A DNA stretch of 36,518 bases from a bacterium UBP8_UBA817 (lineage in GTDB: Bacteria; Margulisbacteria; Marinamargulisbacteria; CAMDBA01), in assembly GCA_945888995.1 (NCBI GenBank), contig CAMDBA010000013.1:1-36518 (forward strand), read 5' to 3'. Each line of letters opens with the position of its first letter. Within the stretch, counting starts at the first letter, position 1. Position numbers and translations under genes: made by a program. The notes beneath the pieces were generated by a model. That model was not told the origin of the DNA. It searched no databases and saw only the letters and a list, made by a program, of their open reading frames with translations. Of the stretch, positions 22,919-35,543 are shown in pieces.

Positions 22919-24880
22919 CTAGTGTTTTTTGATAATATCGCCGTATCGTTCCCGAACAAGGGCTTTGAGCGCCGGGCTTTCATGCGGGTCTGATAGAAGA
23001 AAGCTGAGCTCCCCTGTTGCATTCAGATCATGTTTGAGTGGATTTTGTTGCACAATCAATGCTTTGAGCTGAAATGAGACGTCCGAGTCCGATAAAATAG
23101 AGGCCAGTTCACTTCCTGAGATACTTGTGAAGAATCGTGTGGCGATTAATTTTTTAAGGGCGTCTGAATGCGAAAAAGACCGAAGAAAGAAATCTAGAAT
23201 TTGGAGTTGAGGGAGTCTGGATTCATGGTGTAGCAGGAATTTTTCTATATCGCGGTCCGAGAGAGTGTGGTTTCGAAATATGAGACGAAGATTCTCGGAG
23301 GTGAGCGCTTCTTCGAAATTCATAACAATCATCATGACCATTTCCGTATGACGTGAATTTCGGATGAATTGTTTGAGCGTATGAATATGGTTGGTAAAAA
23401 ATCCTAGTTTTTTAAGGGATAGAATCAGCCGTTGGAGCTGATGGAAATTCTGAGTTTCCTGGGTAATAAAGTCGATAATAGTTTCTTTGGAGAGATAATT
23501 GTAAAACGATTTGAGAATGAGTTCTTTGAGTTCAAACGGTTGGCCGCTTTGAAGTAACGCCGGTTCTAGTTGTCGGCTTTTTCCGCCGAAGCGTATTTTG
23601 TTTTTGTTTTCCAATAAGAGGGCGATTTGGAATTCGAGAGGGTTATCGGAATTGGAGATAATTTCGATTAAAGAGTCGCAGAGGATCAGCTTGGGAAAAT
23701 CTGTAATCAACTTATGTCGAAACGCCGATTCCAAAGTAGGATCGCAGATTAGGGTGTTGAATAAGTGCTTAAAATGGGTGTGATTAAGGTCTTGTTTGTA
23801 TTCGTTCAAAATTTCGGTTTTGAGAGAGATCTCTTGATCGGGATCGTATAGGATAAGCCTGATACAGTCCGAAGAGAGACTGTGGCTTTTGATGATGAGT
23901 TTTCGTCCTTTCTCGAAATCTTTCATCAGGAAGACTAGGATGTCGAGGGTGCCGTCTTTATTGAGAATGCTGAATCGGTTAGAAAGGTCTTTTAAGAGTT
24001 CGTATTTTTCTTCAATGCTGATGGTTTCAGACACGAAATAGACGTGAAGCAAACGTGTCGGGAGCCGGTCTTTGAGATAGCGGACTGCGCTTTTTTTGAG
24101 ACTGAGGTTTTGAGTTGGGTCGAGGAAGAGCGCTTCTAAGAAATCGACGGATAAGTCATAGCGTTTCCCGACGAGATGTAAGGCCATGGTTCTGAATTCC
24201 AGATCTTCTTTTTGATCCAGAATGAGTGTCGTAAACAGGTCTACGCTCACTTTTGCGAAATAGGTTGTCAGCATCAGGCTCCGAATCGGCAACGGCTCAT
24301 GCTCATCTGCGATCATGGTTTCAAAGACCTTCATCGGAATGTCATGCCGCTGAATGGCGTATTTAATCGCCAATTCCCGAATGTCGGGTTTGGTTGCTGC
24401 TGATAAAAACGGAAGAAATTTATCCCGGGATAGGTAAGACGGGTAATGCGTCAGAATGACTTCTTGCAGGCGTTCCCTGCCGCTTAGTTGAATTAATTTG
24501 TGTAGGATTTCCCGGTCCGGAACGGCATGCATATTTTGAAATTCATGCAGAAGATAAATTTGTTTTTCTTCTGACAGGGTCAAGTCGCCTAAAAGGGCTT
24601 CGTAATCCAGAAGAACCTGAAATTTAGAGTGATTTTTGATTTTTTGTTGAAGAAATATCGGGGCGTTCTGAATGATCGGAACCCAGAGCGCGGAGAGTTC
24701 TTGTTGATCTTCCTTGGTTAGGTGATCAGTTTCTTTCTGAGTCAGGATATTAAATAAGTGCTCTACCCGCTTGTCCCCGCCAAAATACGGGTCGTCCTGG
24801 TACGCTTCCTGCAAAATATCAAAAACAGCTGAAAAATTGAGCGATTCTAAGTCATGTGAGGGGGTGTCATCACGCTGCAT
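22919..24880 (-). CDS. Unknown HEAT-like helical-repeat protein (653 aa)
   Basis: ATG at 24880 with AAGGAG about 13 nt upstream. The protein is almost wholly helical, Leu/Ile/Phe-rich and charged, with a 30-32-residue periodicity. Clear successive units begin at residues ~155 (FLPFLSAATKPDIREL), 185 (VFETMIADEHEPLPIRS), 215 (LFTTLILDQKEDLEFRT) and 247 (FLEALFLDPTQNLSLKK). The pattern (hydrophobic helix, Asp-Pro or Asp-x turn, then Arg/Lys-led second helix) recurs to the C-terminus (ELSFLLSDPHESPALKAL). This is the layout of HEAT-type solenoids, but I cannot name a family. No signal peptide or membrane segment was seen. It lies 122 bp downstream of the RNase H gene on the same strand and next to the repeat-protein island, and may belong to the same functional set. 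Confidence 0.8.
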   Translation of the reverse strand: MQRDDTPSHDLESLNFSAVFDILQEAYQDDPYFGGDKRVEHLFNILTQKETDHLTKEDQQELSALWVPIIQNAPIFLQQKIKNHSKFQVLLDYEALLGDLTLSEEKQIYLLHEFQNMHAVPDREILHKLIQLSGRERLQEVILTHYPSYLSRDKFLPFLSAATKPDIRELAIKYAIQRHDIPMKVFETMIADEHEPLPIRSLMLTTYFAKVSVDLFTTLILDQKEDLEFRTMALHLVGKRYDLSVDFLEALFLDPTQNLSLKKSAVRYLKDRLPTRLLHVYFVSETISIEEKYELLKDLSNRFSILNKDGTLDILVFLMKDFEKGRKLIIKSHSLSSDCIRLILYDPDQEISLKTEILNEYKQDLNHTHFKHLFNTLICDPTLESAFRHKLITDFPKLILCDSLIEIISNSDNPLEFQIALLLENKNKIRFGGKSRQLEPALLQSGQPFELKELILKSFYNYLSKETIIDFITQETQNFHQLQRLILSLKKLGFFTNHIHTLKQFIRNSRHTEMVMMIVMNFEEALTSENLRLIFRNHTLSDRDIEKFLLHHESRLPQLQILDFFLRSFSHSDALKKLIATRFFTSISGSELASILSDSDVSFQLKALIVQQNPLKHDLNATGELSFLLSDPHESPALKALVRERYGDIIKKH

Positions 24881-25002
24881 GCGTTAAAAATAGCTCCTTA
24901 TCGGGTTTTTGATGGGTCTTTTAATCATAAAGGGTTCCGGCAGATAAATTAAGGATTATTTTGCCGGGGTGGGGTATTCGGTTTTGTATCAATAATTTGA
25001 AT

Positions 25003-25695
25003 TTATTGGGCGGTCGGCCGGAGTTGTAGGTGACTGCCGATATGACTTAGCGTTTGGTTGTAGCCGTCGACTAATAGGCGGATCTGTTCGCGTAATTCTT
25101 CGATATTACCAACATCGAGATGCTTTTTGCATAAAGGGCAAGAAAGGCCTGATGTAAGGGCTGCGATTGGAACAGCGAGTCTGTGCTGGCAGGCTGGGCA
25201 TGTGGCAGGCAGAGTGCCAGACGGTTGGGGCAGTGCCGGTGTTCTGGCAATCTGTAACTCTTCATCCAGGGCTTTATTGGCCATGGCATCACAAATGGCA
25301 ATCTGAGGGTGGGATCGCCTTACGTGTGTGAATGAGATTTTTTTGTAGCGTGGTAAGCGTGCCTTGATCTCGGAGTGCAGCTCCAAAAGCGGAAGGGATT
25401 GGATCTTGTAAACGCCGTTGAGCTGTTTGACCATCAGTTCGCTATCGGAGAAAAAATCGATGGTGCAAATCGATAATGGGTCAATCAGGTCGAGTGCTTT
25501 TATGACGGCCCGGTACTCGGCGATATTATTGGTTTTTGTGCCGATATATTCCGATGTAGGGTTCGCGAATCCGAGTGTTTCTGAGGCAATCGGTTGATCG
25601 GCCGCGTCGCAGATGAGCACAGCCGTCGAGGCATGTCCCGGGTTTCCCCGTGATGCGCCGTCGGTATAGATATGAATGTCGGAAGGGATGCTCAT
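25003..25695 (-). CDS. RNase HI-like protein with C-terminal zinc ribbon
   Basis: 230 aa. Residues ~5-145 form an RNase H fold. The catalytic residues are visible: the first Asp in YTDGASRGNPG near 10-20, Glu in NNIAEYRAVI near 56-65, Asp in FFSDSELMVKQL near 81-92 and Asp in ICDAMANKALDE near 133-144. This would cleave RNA in RNA-DNA hybrids (primers, R-loops). Residues ~165-193 add CPACQHRL and CPLCKKHL, two CxxC pairs forming a zinc ribbon, followed by a helical tail. The usual bacterial RNase HI N-terminal hybrid-binding domain is absent; the C-terminal ribbon may substitute as a nucleic-acid-binding module. ATG at 25695. It is divergent from the DUF366-like gene. Confidence 0.85.
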   Translation of the reverse strand: MSIPSDIHIYTDGASRGNPGHASTAVLICDAADQPIASETLGFANPTSEYIGTKTNNIAEYRAVIKALDLIDPLSICTIDFFSDSELMVKQLNGVYKIQSLPLLELHSEIKARLPRYKKISFTHVRRSHPQIAICDAMANKALDEELQIARTPALPQPSGTLPATCPACQHRLAVPIAALTSGLSCPLCKKHLDVGNIEELREQIRLLVDGYNQTLSHIGSHLQLRPTAQ

Positions 25696-25804
25696 CTTGG
25701 TAGGAGACTATACCTGAAGAAAGCGGGCAAATCAATTCGGCCCGGGCAAAAATAGCGGTTTGGGATTGAATGAGAGCATGTGCCTTTGTGGGGAGTGCTT
25801 TCCC

Positions 25805-26322
25805 ATGTTACTCTGTTGGCTCATGAAAAGTTTCTTCATCGAGAAAAAAATTCATTATACGGGAAAGACATCGTGTATTAGCTGGGCGAAGTCCCATTTT
25901 GATCTCGAAGGAGATGTTGTTTTGGCTTCTGTCGGAACATCGCCGCGACCTAAAAAGACCCAAAAATGGGCGTCGGTTTCTTCTCGGCAACCGATGCTTC
26001 ATTTGTGGGTAGAGCATAGCGCGCTTACGCAGCGGGAGGCCTTGTTTTGTCAGTCTTTATTGGCGGGTATAGTGGCGGACACCCTCAGAGGCGGATTTTT
26101 TCGGAGCGGGGCAGAGCTTTATTATGATCAGGCCCGCTTGAGTCAGTCCGAATTTACCTATGCAGAGGGGCGGGCTGAGTTGTATCTGGGGCTTTGTATT
26201 CAGTCTACCGAGCCGTTTATGATCGGGCTGGATGATTTTGATATTCCGGCGCGGGAGCTTTCATTTTCGGTATTGCAGCAATATTGTGAAGATATTCATC
26301 GGATCCAAGGTTCGCTACTCTA

Positions 26323-26323
<1 letters not shown>
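25805..26323 (+). CDS. DUF366-like conserved protein, function unknown
   Basis: 172 aa from the ATG at 25805, chosen because GGGGAG lies ~10 nt upstream. An ATG at 25823 (MKSFFIEKKIHYTGK) fits homology nearly as well, and a longer frame to 25760 looks spurious. Recognisable features are the KIHYTGK opening, GDVVLASVG near residue 38, PMLHLWVEHSAL near 65 and the RSGAELYYDQARLS segment near 104. These fit the general DUF366 pattern (YTG entry, MLHF-E, then a GDDLY/KLS motif), but the match is imperfect. The stop overlaps the amj start (TAATG), so the two are translationally coupled. Function is unknown. Confidence 0.6.
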
Positions 26324-29110
<2,787 letters not shown>

Positions 29111-29203
29111 ATGTGGCCAAATTAAGAAATGAAAATCCTCATAATTTTCTGCCCTTCTTAGTAATTTGCAATTTGATACTACTTGTATAGAATTGTTATA
29201 TCT

Positions 29204-29347
29204 ATGAAAAATAAGATCAAAATTAACCGATTTCAGTTGCCAAAGCTTATAAAGCCGGTATTTTTAGGTCGTTTGCACAATGTGTTGTTGCGCCCCATAT
29301 CTTATTTGAAGGGGGTTCTAAACCTCTTTGCTGGAAAAAAGAGCTAG
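29204..29347 (+). CDS. Possible small basic protein (47 aa)
   Basis: The 317-bp gap between ligA and the lipoprotein gene contains a 47-codon frame starting MKNKIKINRFQLPKLIKPV, strongly basic (about eleven Lys/Arg) with interspersed hydrophobic residues. No Shine-Dalgarno precedes the ATG. A weak promoter-like pair (TTGATA at 29173 and TATATC at 29197) lies just before it but would place the transcript start after the ATG. It may be chance. Apart from this the gap shows nothing recognisable. Confidence 0.25.
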   Translation: MKNKIKINRFQLPKLIKPVFLGRLHNVLLRPISYLKGVLNLFAGKKS

Positions 29348-29427
29348 AAAAACATTGAAATCCCATGATGCGTTAGACCGATAATAAGCCTGTGAGACGA
29401 GAATGGCCTGGAGATTGGAGAAATCTG

Positions 29428-30267
29428 ATGAAAAGAGCGGTTTATCTTCACTTATCACTTCTTGCTTGCGTGGCTCTTGCACCGTTTGTTTTGTCAGGGT
29501 GTTCATCGGTTCAATCTGGGGTGGCGAGCCGTGCGGCGGTGGCCAGTCAGGTGGATCGCGAGGCTTTGGCGGTGATTGCGGGGAAATCGATGCCGGCATT
29601 GTCTTCTTCCAATGGAGGCCCGACAGCGACGGCGTCTGCTTTTAAATCGCGTATTTTTTTCGAATCCGAATCTGTGGACGGTGCGTTTGTTTATAAAGGG
29701 CAGACCTATACATACAATACGGCTATTCCAAAAGTTGTCGTGAACGGCAAAACGTATATCGTCTATGAACGCTCGGAACCGAGGACGGTGGTGCTTTATG
29801 AACTCGATGGTTTCGGGCAGCTTCAGGAAAACGAAACCGATGTTTTTCGTGCAAATATCGAAGCGAATCTGGTCTCCACATTTAATCGGACAACAATGTC
29901 GATGCATTTTACGAATCTCTCGATTGACGTGACATTCAAAAATGCCGACGGTTCAGCATTGGGGGCGATGGCCATTACAAATGCTGAAATGGCGATTACC
30001 GCACGCTATGATAATTATGGTCCGACAACTTCTATGGAGCAATATATTCACTGGCCGTTTGTGCTCACCGTGAAAGGACGTTCTTTTACAGGGGTGCTCC
30101 ATCATGAGGGTGTGCTCGGTGCTGCGAGTGTGATTTCGTCCGATTTGTATACCCAGGATGGGAGTTTGATCGGTCGGATGAGCATCGCGAATGATACGTC
30201 GAAGATTAGGGTTCAGCTGTATAAGGATTCGTCCGGAATTAATCTGGAAGATCTGATCGCGCAGTAG
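29428..30267 (+). CDS. Predicted lipoprotein, function unknown
   Basis: 279 aa from the ATG at 29428, which has GGAG at 29417 at normal spacing; an upstream start at 29392 would put 12 charged residues before the signal peptide. The N-terminus (MKRAVYLHLSLLACVALAP) is a signal peptide ending in the lipobox LSGC, so Cys25 should be lipidated and the protein anchored to a membrane surface. The mature part starts Ser/Ala-rich and then becomes beta-rich, with alternating hydrophobic and polar residues, Tyr/Thr-rich strands (GQTYTYNTAIPKVVVNGKTYIVY near 90) and no catalytic motif. It is monocistronic, ending at the shared terminator at 30317. Confidence 0.82.
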   Translation: MKRAVYLHLSLLACVALAPFVLSGCSSVQSGVASRAAVASQVDREALAVIAGKSMPALSSSNGGPTATASAFKSRIFFESESVDGAFVYKGQTYTYNTAIPKVVVNGKTYIVYERSEPRTVVLYELDGFGQLQENETDVFRANIEANLVSTFNRTTMSMHFTNLSIDVTFKNADGSALGAMAITNAEMAITARYDNYGPTTSMEQYIHWPFVLTVKGRSFTGVLHHEGVLGAASVISSDLYTQDGSLIGRMSIANDTSKIRVQLYKDSSGINLEDLIAQ

Positions 30268-30316
30268 GCTTTTTTTGCGGGGTATCTATGCTGTGATAGA
30301 TGTCGGGTTAAGACAT

Positions 30317-30351
30317 AAAAAAAGCGTACAAGAAACCTTGTACGCTTTTTT
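30317..30351. terminator. Bidirectional terminator between the lipoprotein gene and groEL
   Basis: AAAAAAGCGTACAAG and CTTGTACGCTTTTTT form a perfect stem with a 4-nt AAAC loop. A run on one side and T run on the other make it usable from both strands, which suits the convergent genes. Confidence 0.93.
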
Positions 30352-30396
30352 AGGAACGGAGCCCTTAGACAACGGTGAGTGGTGTTTAGGGAGGTC

Positions 30397-32037
<1,641 letters not shown>

Positions 32038-32059
32038 CTAGTTCTCCTTTTCTATTGAA

Positions 32060-32356
32060 TTAGCGTTTGATCGCTAAAATGTCGGATTCTTTGATGATTA
32101 GATAGTCGCTGCCGTCTACTTTGAGTTCAGTTCCGCCGTATTTTGCATAAATAACGGAATCTCCTTCTTTAACGGTGGTCGGGATGACTTTCCCTTCGTC
32201 CGATGTTTTTCCTGGGCCAACGGCAATAACCGTTCCGCTTTGTGGTTTCTCCTGAGCCGAGTCCGGAATCACGATTCCGAATTTGGTGGTTTGTTCAGGT
32301 TGTTGAGGCGAAACGATGACTCGATCGCCCAATGGTTGATAGTTAAGCTTGCTCAT
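32060..32356 (-). CDS. groES: Co-chaperonin GroES (Cpn10)
   Basis: 98 aa, usual length. Forms the heptameric lid of the GroEL chamber. The sequence opens with LGDRVIVSPQQPEQTTKFGI, containing the mobile loop that contacts GroEL, and continues with ESGTV-like (QSGTVIAVGPGK) and GDSVIYAKYGGTELK segments. ATG at 32356 with AAGGAG upstream. It is the first gene of the groES-groEL operon, behind the CIRCE element at 32400. Confidence 0.98.
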   Translation of the reverse strand: MSKLNYQPLGDRVIVSPQQPEQTTKFGIVIPDSAQEKPQSGTVIAVGPGKTSDEGKVIPTTVKEGDSVIYAKYGGTELKVDGSDYLIIKESDILAIKR

Positions 32357-32399
32357 CTATTAAGCTCTCCTTTCGTAATATATAAGATTTAGGTGAATA

Positions 32400-32426
32400 T
32401 TAGCACTCTTGTTAAGAGAGTGCCAG
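32400..32426 (-). promoter_or_regulatory. CIRCE operator (HrcA binding site)
   Basis: TTAGCACTC, 9-bp spacer, GAGTGCCAG. The left arm is a perfect consensus arm; the right arm matches seven of nine positions of GAGTGCTAA. It lies just downstream of the predicted groES promoter, so groES-groEL should be repressed by HrcA and induced by heat or misfolding stress. hrcA is not in the window. Confidence 0.92.
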
Positions 32427-32434
32427 TGATGGTT

Positions 32435-32463
32435 ATTTTATGGGATTATAGGTCGGGAATCAA
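32435..32463 (-). promoter_or_regulatory. groES-groEL promoter
   Basis: On the (-) strand TTGATT (32458-32463), exactly 17 bp, then TAAAAT (32435-32440). The predicted start of transcription falls at the edge of the CIRCE element, the normal arrangement for HrcA control. Confidence 0.7.
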
Positions 32464-32550
32464 GAGGGAATATATCTAAAATAAGCAATGGTAGCTGTGA
32501 ATTGCTTGACGAGGCCGGGTTTGCGAATTACTCTCAATCGAATCCTTAAT

Positions 32551-32952
32551 ATGATAAAAAAAATACAGACATTTTATGAGACTTTAACTAATAAGCAGGT
32601 CACGGAATCTGGATTGGTGCTTGCAGCGCTGCTATTATTCTGTAAGCTGCTCTTCTCATTTTCCGACCGCTTTGAAGTGGGGGCTCTTGTTATTCTCGGT
32701 ATTTTGATAGTGAAGCCCGGTATTTTTAGGCCTTTTTCTTTTTTTTGGTTCGGGGGCTCTCTTTTGATCGGACATTGTGTTTCCAAAGTGCTGTTGACCT
32801 TCATTTTTTTTGGGATTGTTTTCCCAATTGGTCTTATCAGAAGGCTGGCCGGGATAGACGCCATGATGATTAGGTCTTGGCAGTCGTGTCCTTCTGGATT
32901 TATTTTGCGTAACCATACGTTCAAACCAGATGATTTGAAAACAATCTACTAA
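32551..32952 (+). CDS. SxtJ-like small membrane protein
   Basis: 133 aa from the ATG at 32551; an in-frame ATG at 32488 would add 21 residues but lies upstream of a promoter-like TTGACG (32506) and has no near ribosome-binding site. Three hydrophobic segments occur (residues ~20-38, 44-60, 65-105), ending in FGIVFPIGLIRRLAGIDAMM. The conserved PIG-L-x-R-L-x-G-x-D ending is the hallmark of the SxtJ family. These proteins are found next to carbamoyltransferases, as here. The role is unknown; an accessory or anchoring function for the carbamoyltransferase is the usual inference. It is followed 16 bp later by the DUF5989-like gene. Confidence 0.72.
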   Translation: MIKKIQTFYETLTNKQVTESGLVLAALLLFCKLLFSFSDRFEVGALVILGILIVKPGIFRPFSFFWFGGSLLIGHCVSKVLLTFIFFGIVFPIGLIRRLAGIDAMMIRSWQSCPSGFILRNHTFKPDDLKTIY

Positions 32953-32968
32953 TATAAAAGGAAGCATA

Positions 32969-33121
32969 ATGAGCGAATTTTTAAGCGAAATGGTGTCTTT
33001 TTTTATGACCCGGAAAAAATTCTGGTTATTGCCTGTTGTGTTGGTACTGCTTTTATTGGGGGCGTTAATGGTTTTTGCCGGGTCGTCTGCGTTGGCGCCG
33101 TTTATTTATACCTTATTTTAA
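32969..33121 (+). CDS. DUF5989-like small membrane protein (50 aa)
   Basis: ATG at 32969 follows AAAAGGAAG at good spacing. The 50-aa product has an N-terminal amphipathic helix (MSEFLSEMVSFFMTRKKFW), a single transmembrane helix (LLPVVLVLLLLGALMVF) and the tail GSSALAPFIYTLF. The RKKFWLLP entry and SALAPFIYTLF ending are diagnostic of the DUF5989 family, which is encoded between SxtJ-like and carbamoyltransferase genes in many bacteria. The next gene starts one base after its stop, implying coupling. Function unknown. Confidence 0.85.
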   Translation: MSEFLSEMVSFFMTRKKFWLLPVVLVLLLLGALMVFAGSSALAPFIYTLF

Positions 33122-33122
33122 G

Positions 33123-34988
33123 ATGAAGTCCGAACCCTGTTATATTTTAGGTGTTTCGGCCTTTTACCATGATAGTGCTGCGGCACTTTTATGTGATGGG
33201 ATCATTGTCGCAGCGGTTCAGGAAGAACGGTTTACCCGGAAAAAGGCAGACGATTCATTTCCGGAGCATAGTATTCGTTGGCTATTGTCCGAAGCGGGTA
33301 TAGGGCTTGAGGATCTAAACGCCATTGTCTTTTATGACAAGCCGTTTCTGAAGTTTGAACGGCTTTTGGAGACCTATCATCATTTTTTGCCGAAAGGCCT
33401 GCGGAGCTTTCTGATCTCGATTCCGATTTGGATTAAAGACAAGCTGTTTTTTAGACGGCTCTTAAAAAATGCCTTCGATAAAATCGGATCCGATTATCCC
33501 AAAATACTATTCGCCGAGCACCATCTCTCCCATGCGGCCAGTGCGTTTTACCCTTCGCCTTTCGAAGACGCTGCGATCCTCACTATCGATGGGGTTGGTG
33601 AATGGGGGACGACCGTAATCGGCAAAGGGTGTGGACGTGACATTACCTTTATCAAAGAAATCCGGTTTCCCCATTCGTTAGGGCTTCTTTATTCAGCTTT
33701 TACGTATTATTGCGGATTTCGCGTGAACTCCGGTGAGTACAAGTTGATGGGGCTGGCGCCATATGGGAATCCGGATTCAGACCGGACCCGGGAGTATATC
33801 GACAAAATAAAAACTCATGTCATTGATATTAAATCCGATGGGTCTTTTTTACTGAACATGGCGTATTTTAATTACGCTGTCGGCCTGACTATGAGTCAGG
33901 ATTCAAAATGGGAAACCCTCTTCGGACTCAAGCGACGCCTTCCCGAAAGTGATCTCAGTGAGGCCTATATGGATCTGGCATTGGCCATTCAGACAGTGAC
34001 TGAAGACATTGTTTTGAAGTTGGCGCAAACGGCAAGCGCGTTGACCGGATCAGAGAATCTGGTGATGGCCGGGGGTGTTGCGCTGAATTGTGTAGCAAAT
34101 GGAAAGTTGAAGCAGCAACCTATTTTCAAAAATATCTGGATTCAGCCTGCATCCGGTGACGCGGGGGGCGCATTGGGTGCAGCGCTATGCGCATGGCATA
34201 TTTACTTAAAGGAAGACCGGGTGGTTCAGACGCCGGATTCGATGTCGGGGTCTTATTTAGGGCCTTCCTATTGCCGGAGGGACAATTTGAATACTTTTCG
34301 GAAATACGGAGCGGTATTTAAGCACTATGCATCTGATGACCTACTTATCGCGGATGTGATCCCTCAGCTTGAGGCCGGAAAAGTGATCGGATGGTTTCAG
34401 GGCTCTATGGAATTTGGCCCCCGTGCACTGGGTAACCGTAGTATTATCGGGGATCCGAGACAGCCGGATATGCAGAAGAAATTAAATCTGAAAATTAAAT
34501 TTCGGGAAGGATTTCGTCCCTTTGCGCCGATCGTGAAGGAAGAGGCCGTCTCATTGTTTTTTGACTATACGGGGGATTCTCCCTATATGTTAATGGTCGC
34601 GCCGGTCAAGGAGTCTATTCGACGTCCATTGCCTGATCGTTATCATGAGTTGCCGTTGGCGCAACGGCTCTACCATCTGCGGTCCGATCTTCCTGCCATT
34701 ACGCATGTGGACTACTCTGCCCGGCTCCAGACGGTGTCCAAAACCACGAATTTTAAGCTTTGGGCGCTTTTGGATGCGTTTGAAATGGTGAGCGGGTATC
34801 CGATTTTAATTAATACCAGCTTTAACGTCAGAGGTGAGCCCATTGTCTGCACACCGGAGGATGCCTACCGCTGTTTTATGCGGACTGACATGGATATTTT
34901 GGTTATCGAGAATTTCTTGCTTATTCGTGAGGACCAACCGCCTTTTGAAGATATTCAAAACTGGCGTGATACATATGTTTTGGATTAA
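33123..34988 (+). CDS. Carbamoyltransferase, NodU/CmcH/TobZ family
   Basis: 621 aa from the ATG at 33123 (MKSEPCYILGVSAFYHDSAA); the longer frame from 33075 overlaps the upstream gene and is not needed. Family features: YHDSAAALLCDG and VQEERFTRKK at residues ~15-42 (Kae1-like N-terminal domain), the metal-binding HHLSHAASAFYPSPF near 137-151, TIDGVGEWGT near 158, MAGGVALNCVANGKL near 317, and the C-terminal domain FGPRALGNRSIIGDPR near 438 with LINTSFNVRGEP near 577. Such enzymes make carbamoyl-AMP from carbamoyl phosphate and ATP and transfer the carbamoyl group to a hydroxyl of a sugar, antibiotic or lipid. The acceptor is unknown; no biosynthetic cluster is alongside. With the two small membrane proteins upstream it forms a recurring three-gene module, probably membrane-associated. 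Confidence 0.92.
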   Translation: MKSEPCYILGVSAFYHDSAAALLCDGIIVAAVQEERFTRKKADDSFPEHSIRWLLSEAGIGLEDLNAIVFYDKPFLKFERLLETYHHFLPKGLRSFLISIPIWIKDKLFFRRLLKNAFDKIGSDYPKILFAEHHLSHAASAFYPSPFEDAAILTIDGVGEWGTTVIGKGCGRDITFIKEIRFPHSLGLLYSAFTYYCGFRVNSGEYKLMGLAPYGNPDSDRTREYIDKIKTHVIDIKSDGSFLLNMAYFNYAVGLTMSQDSKWETLFGLKRRLPESDLSEAYMDLALAIQTVTEDIVLKLAQTASALTGSENLVMAGGVALNCVANGKLKQQPIFKNIWIQPASGDAGGALGAALCAWHIYLKEDRVVQTPDSMSGSYLGPSYCRRDNLNTFRKYGAVFKHYASDDLLIADVIPQLEAGKVIGWFQGSMEFGPRALGNRSIIGDPRQPDMQKKLNLKIKFREGFRPFAPIVKEEAVSLFFDYTGDSPYMLMVAPVKESIRRPLPDRYHELPLAQRLYHLRSDLPAITHVDYSARLQTVSKTTNFKLWALLDAFEMVSGYPILINTSFNVRGEPIVCTPEDAYRCFMRTDMDILVIENFLLIREDQPPFEDIQNWRDTYVLD

Positions 34989-35015
34989 TAAGTGGCCGTC
35001 TTAAGACACTTACTC

Positions 35016-35043
35016 TTTACAAGGCCCTGTCTTTTAATATAGC
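35016..35043 (+). promoter_or_regulatory. Possible promoter for the cyclic-nucleotide-binding gene
   Basis: TTTACA (35016-35021), 16-bp spacer, TATAGC (35038-35043). The -35 matches five of six positions and the -10 four. The start of transcription would fall almost at the ATG at 35052, implying a nearly leaderless message; a GTCTTAAGAC palindrome lies just upstream (34998-35007). Confidence 0.35.
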
Positions 35044-35051
35044 GTTAAGTG

Positions 35052-35543
35052 ATGCCTGTTAATCCTATTTGGGGTAATATTTTTAAATTTCGATCGGATA
35101 CGCTCACCGTTTTGCGTGAGGCGATGTTATTTCGGGATTTGTCTTTTTTTGAACTTCGGAAGGTGGACAGGATTCTTCACCGCCGTAGTTATCTTCAGCA
35201 TGAAGTCGTGTTGCATGAAAAAGAGCCGGGTACCGGCATGTATATCGTGAAGTCCGGGAAGCTCAAGGTGTTTGTGCAGAATTCCGACGGAACTGAGCAG
35301 ATATTAGCCATTTTAGAAGAAGGCGATTTTTTTGGGGAAGGCGCGCTTATCGATGAGTCGTCCAGGATGGCCACTGTTGTAGCCACTGAAGATAGCGAAT
35401 TATTAGGATTGTTTCGCGCTGATCTGATGGAGTTAATCGATCGGGATCCCCGGCTTTCCGCCAATATCCTGATGCAGCTGGCCGGTATTATGGCACAGCG
35501 TTTGCGTGAAGCGGACCTTTCACTCAATTCCCGCCATGTCTAG
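35052..35543 (+). CDS. Cyclic-nucleotide-binding-domain protein (Crp-like, no HTH)
   Basis: 163 aa from the ATG at 35052 (a GTG directly before it is also possible). One cNMP-binding beta-roll covers residues ~25-145: LHEKEPGTGMYIVKSGKLKVF near 56-76, then EEGDFFGEGALID, the phosphate-binding-cassette region near 96-108, and SSRMATVVATEDSELLGLFRADL after it. The cassette has GEGALID followed by SSRMATV; the Arg-Met-Ala-Thr-Val stretch fits the ligand-phosphate site. After the domain there is only one helical segment (LSANILMQLAGIMAQRLREAD) and no DNA-binding domain, so it is not a classical Crp transcription factor. Its last 8 bp overlap the AI-2E permease gene, suggesting it senses a nucleotide and acts with that membrane protein. 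Confidence 0.87.
   Translation: MPVNPIWGNIFKFRSDTLTVLREAMLFRDLSFFELRKVDRILHRRSYLQHEVVLHEKEPGTGMYIVKSGKLKVFVQNSDGTEQILAILEEGDFFGEGALIDESSRMATVVATEDSELLGLFRADLMELIDRDPRLSANILMQLAGIMAQRLREADLSLNSRHV

Noticed and set aside
33075-33122. Longer carbamoyltransferase start
   Set aside because: It overlaps the DUF5989-like gene; the family begins at the ATG at 33123.
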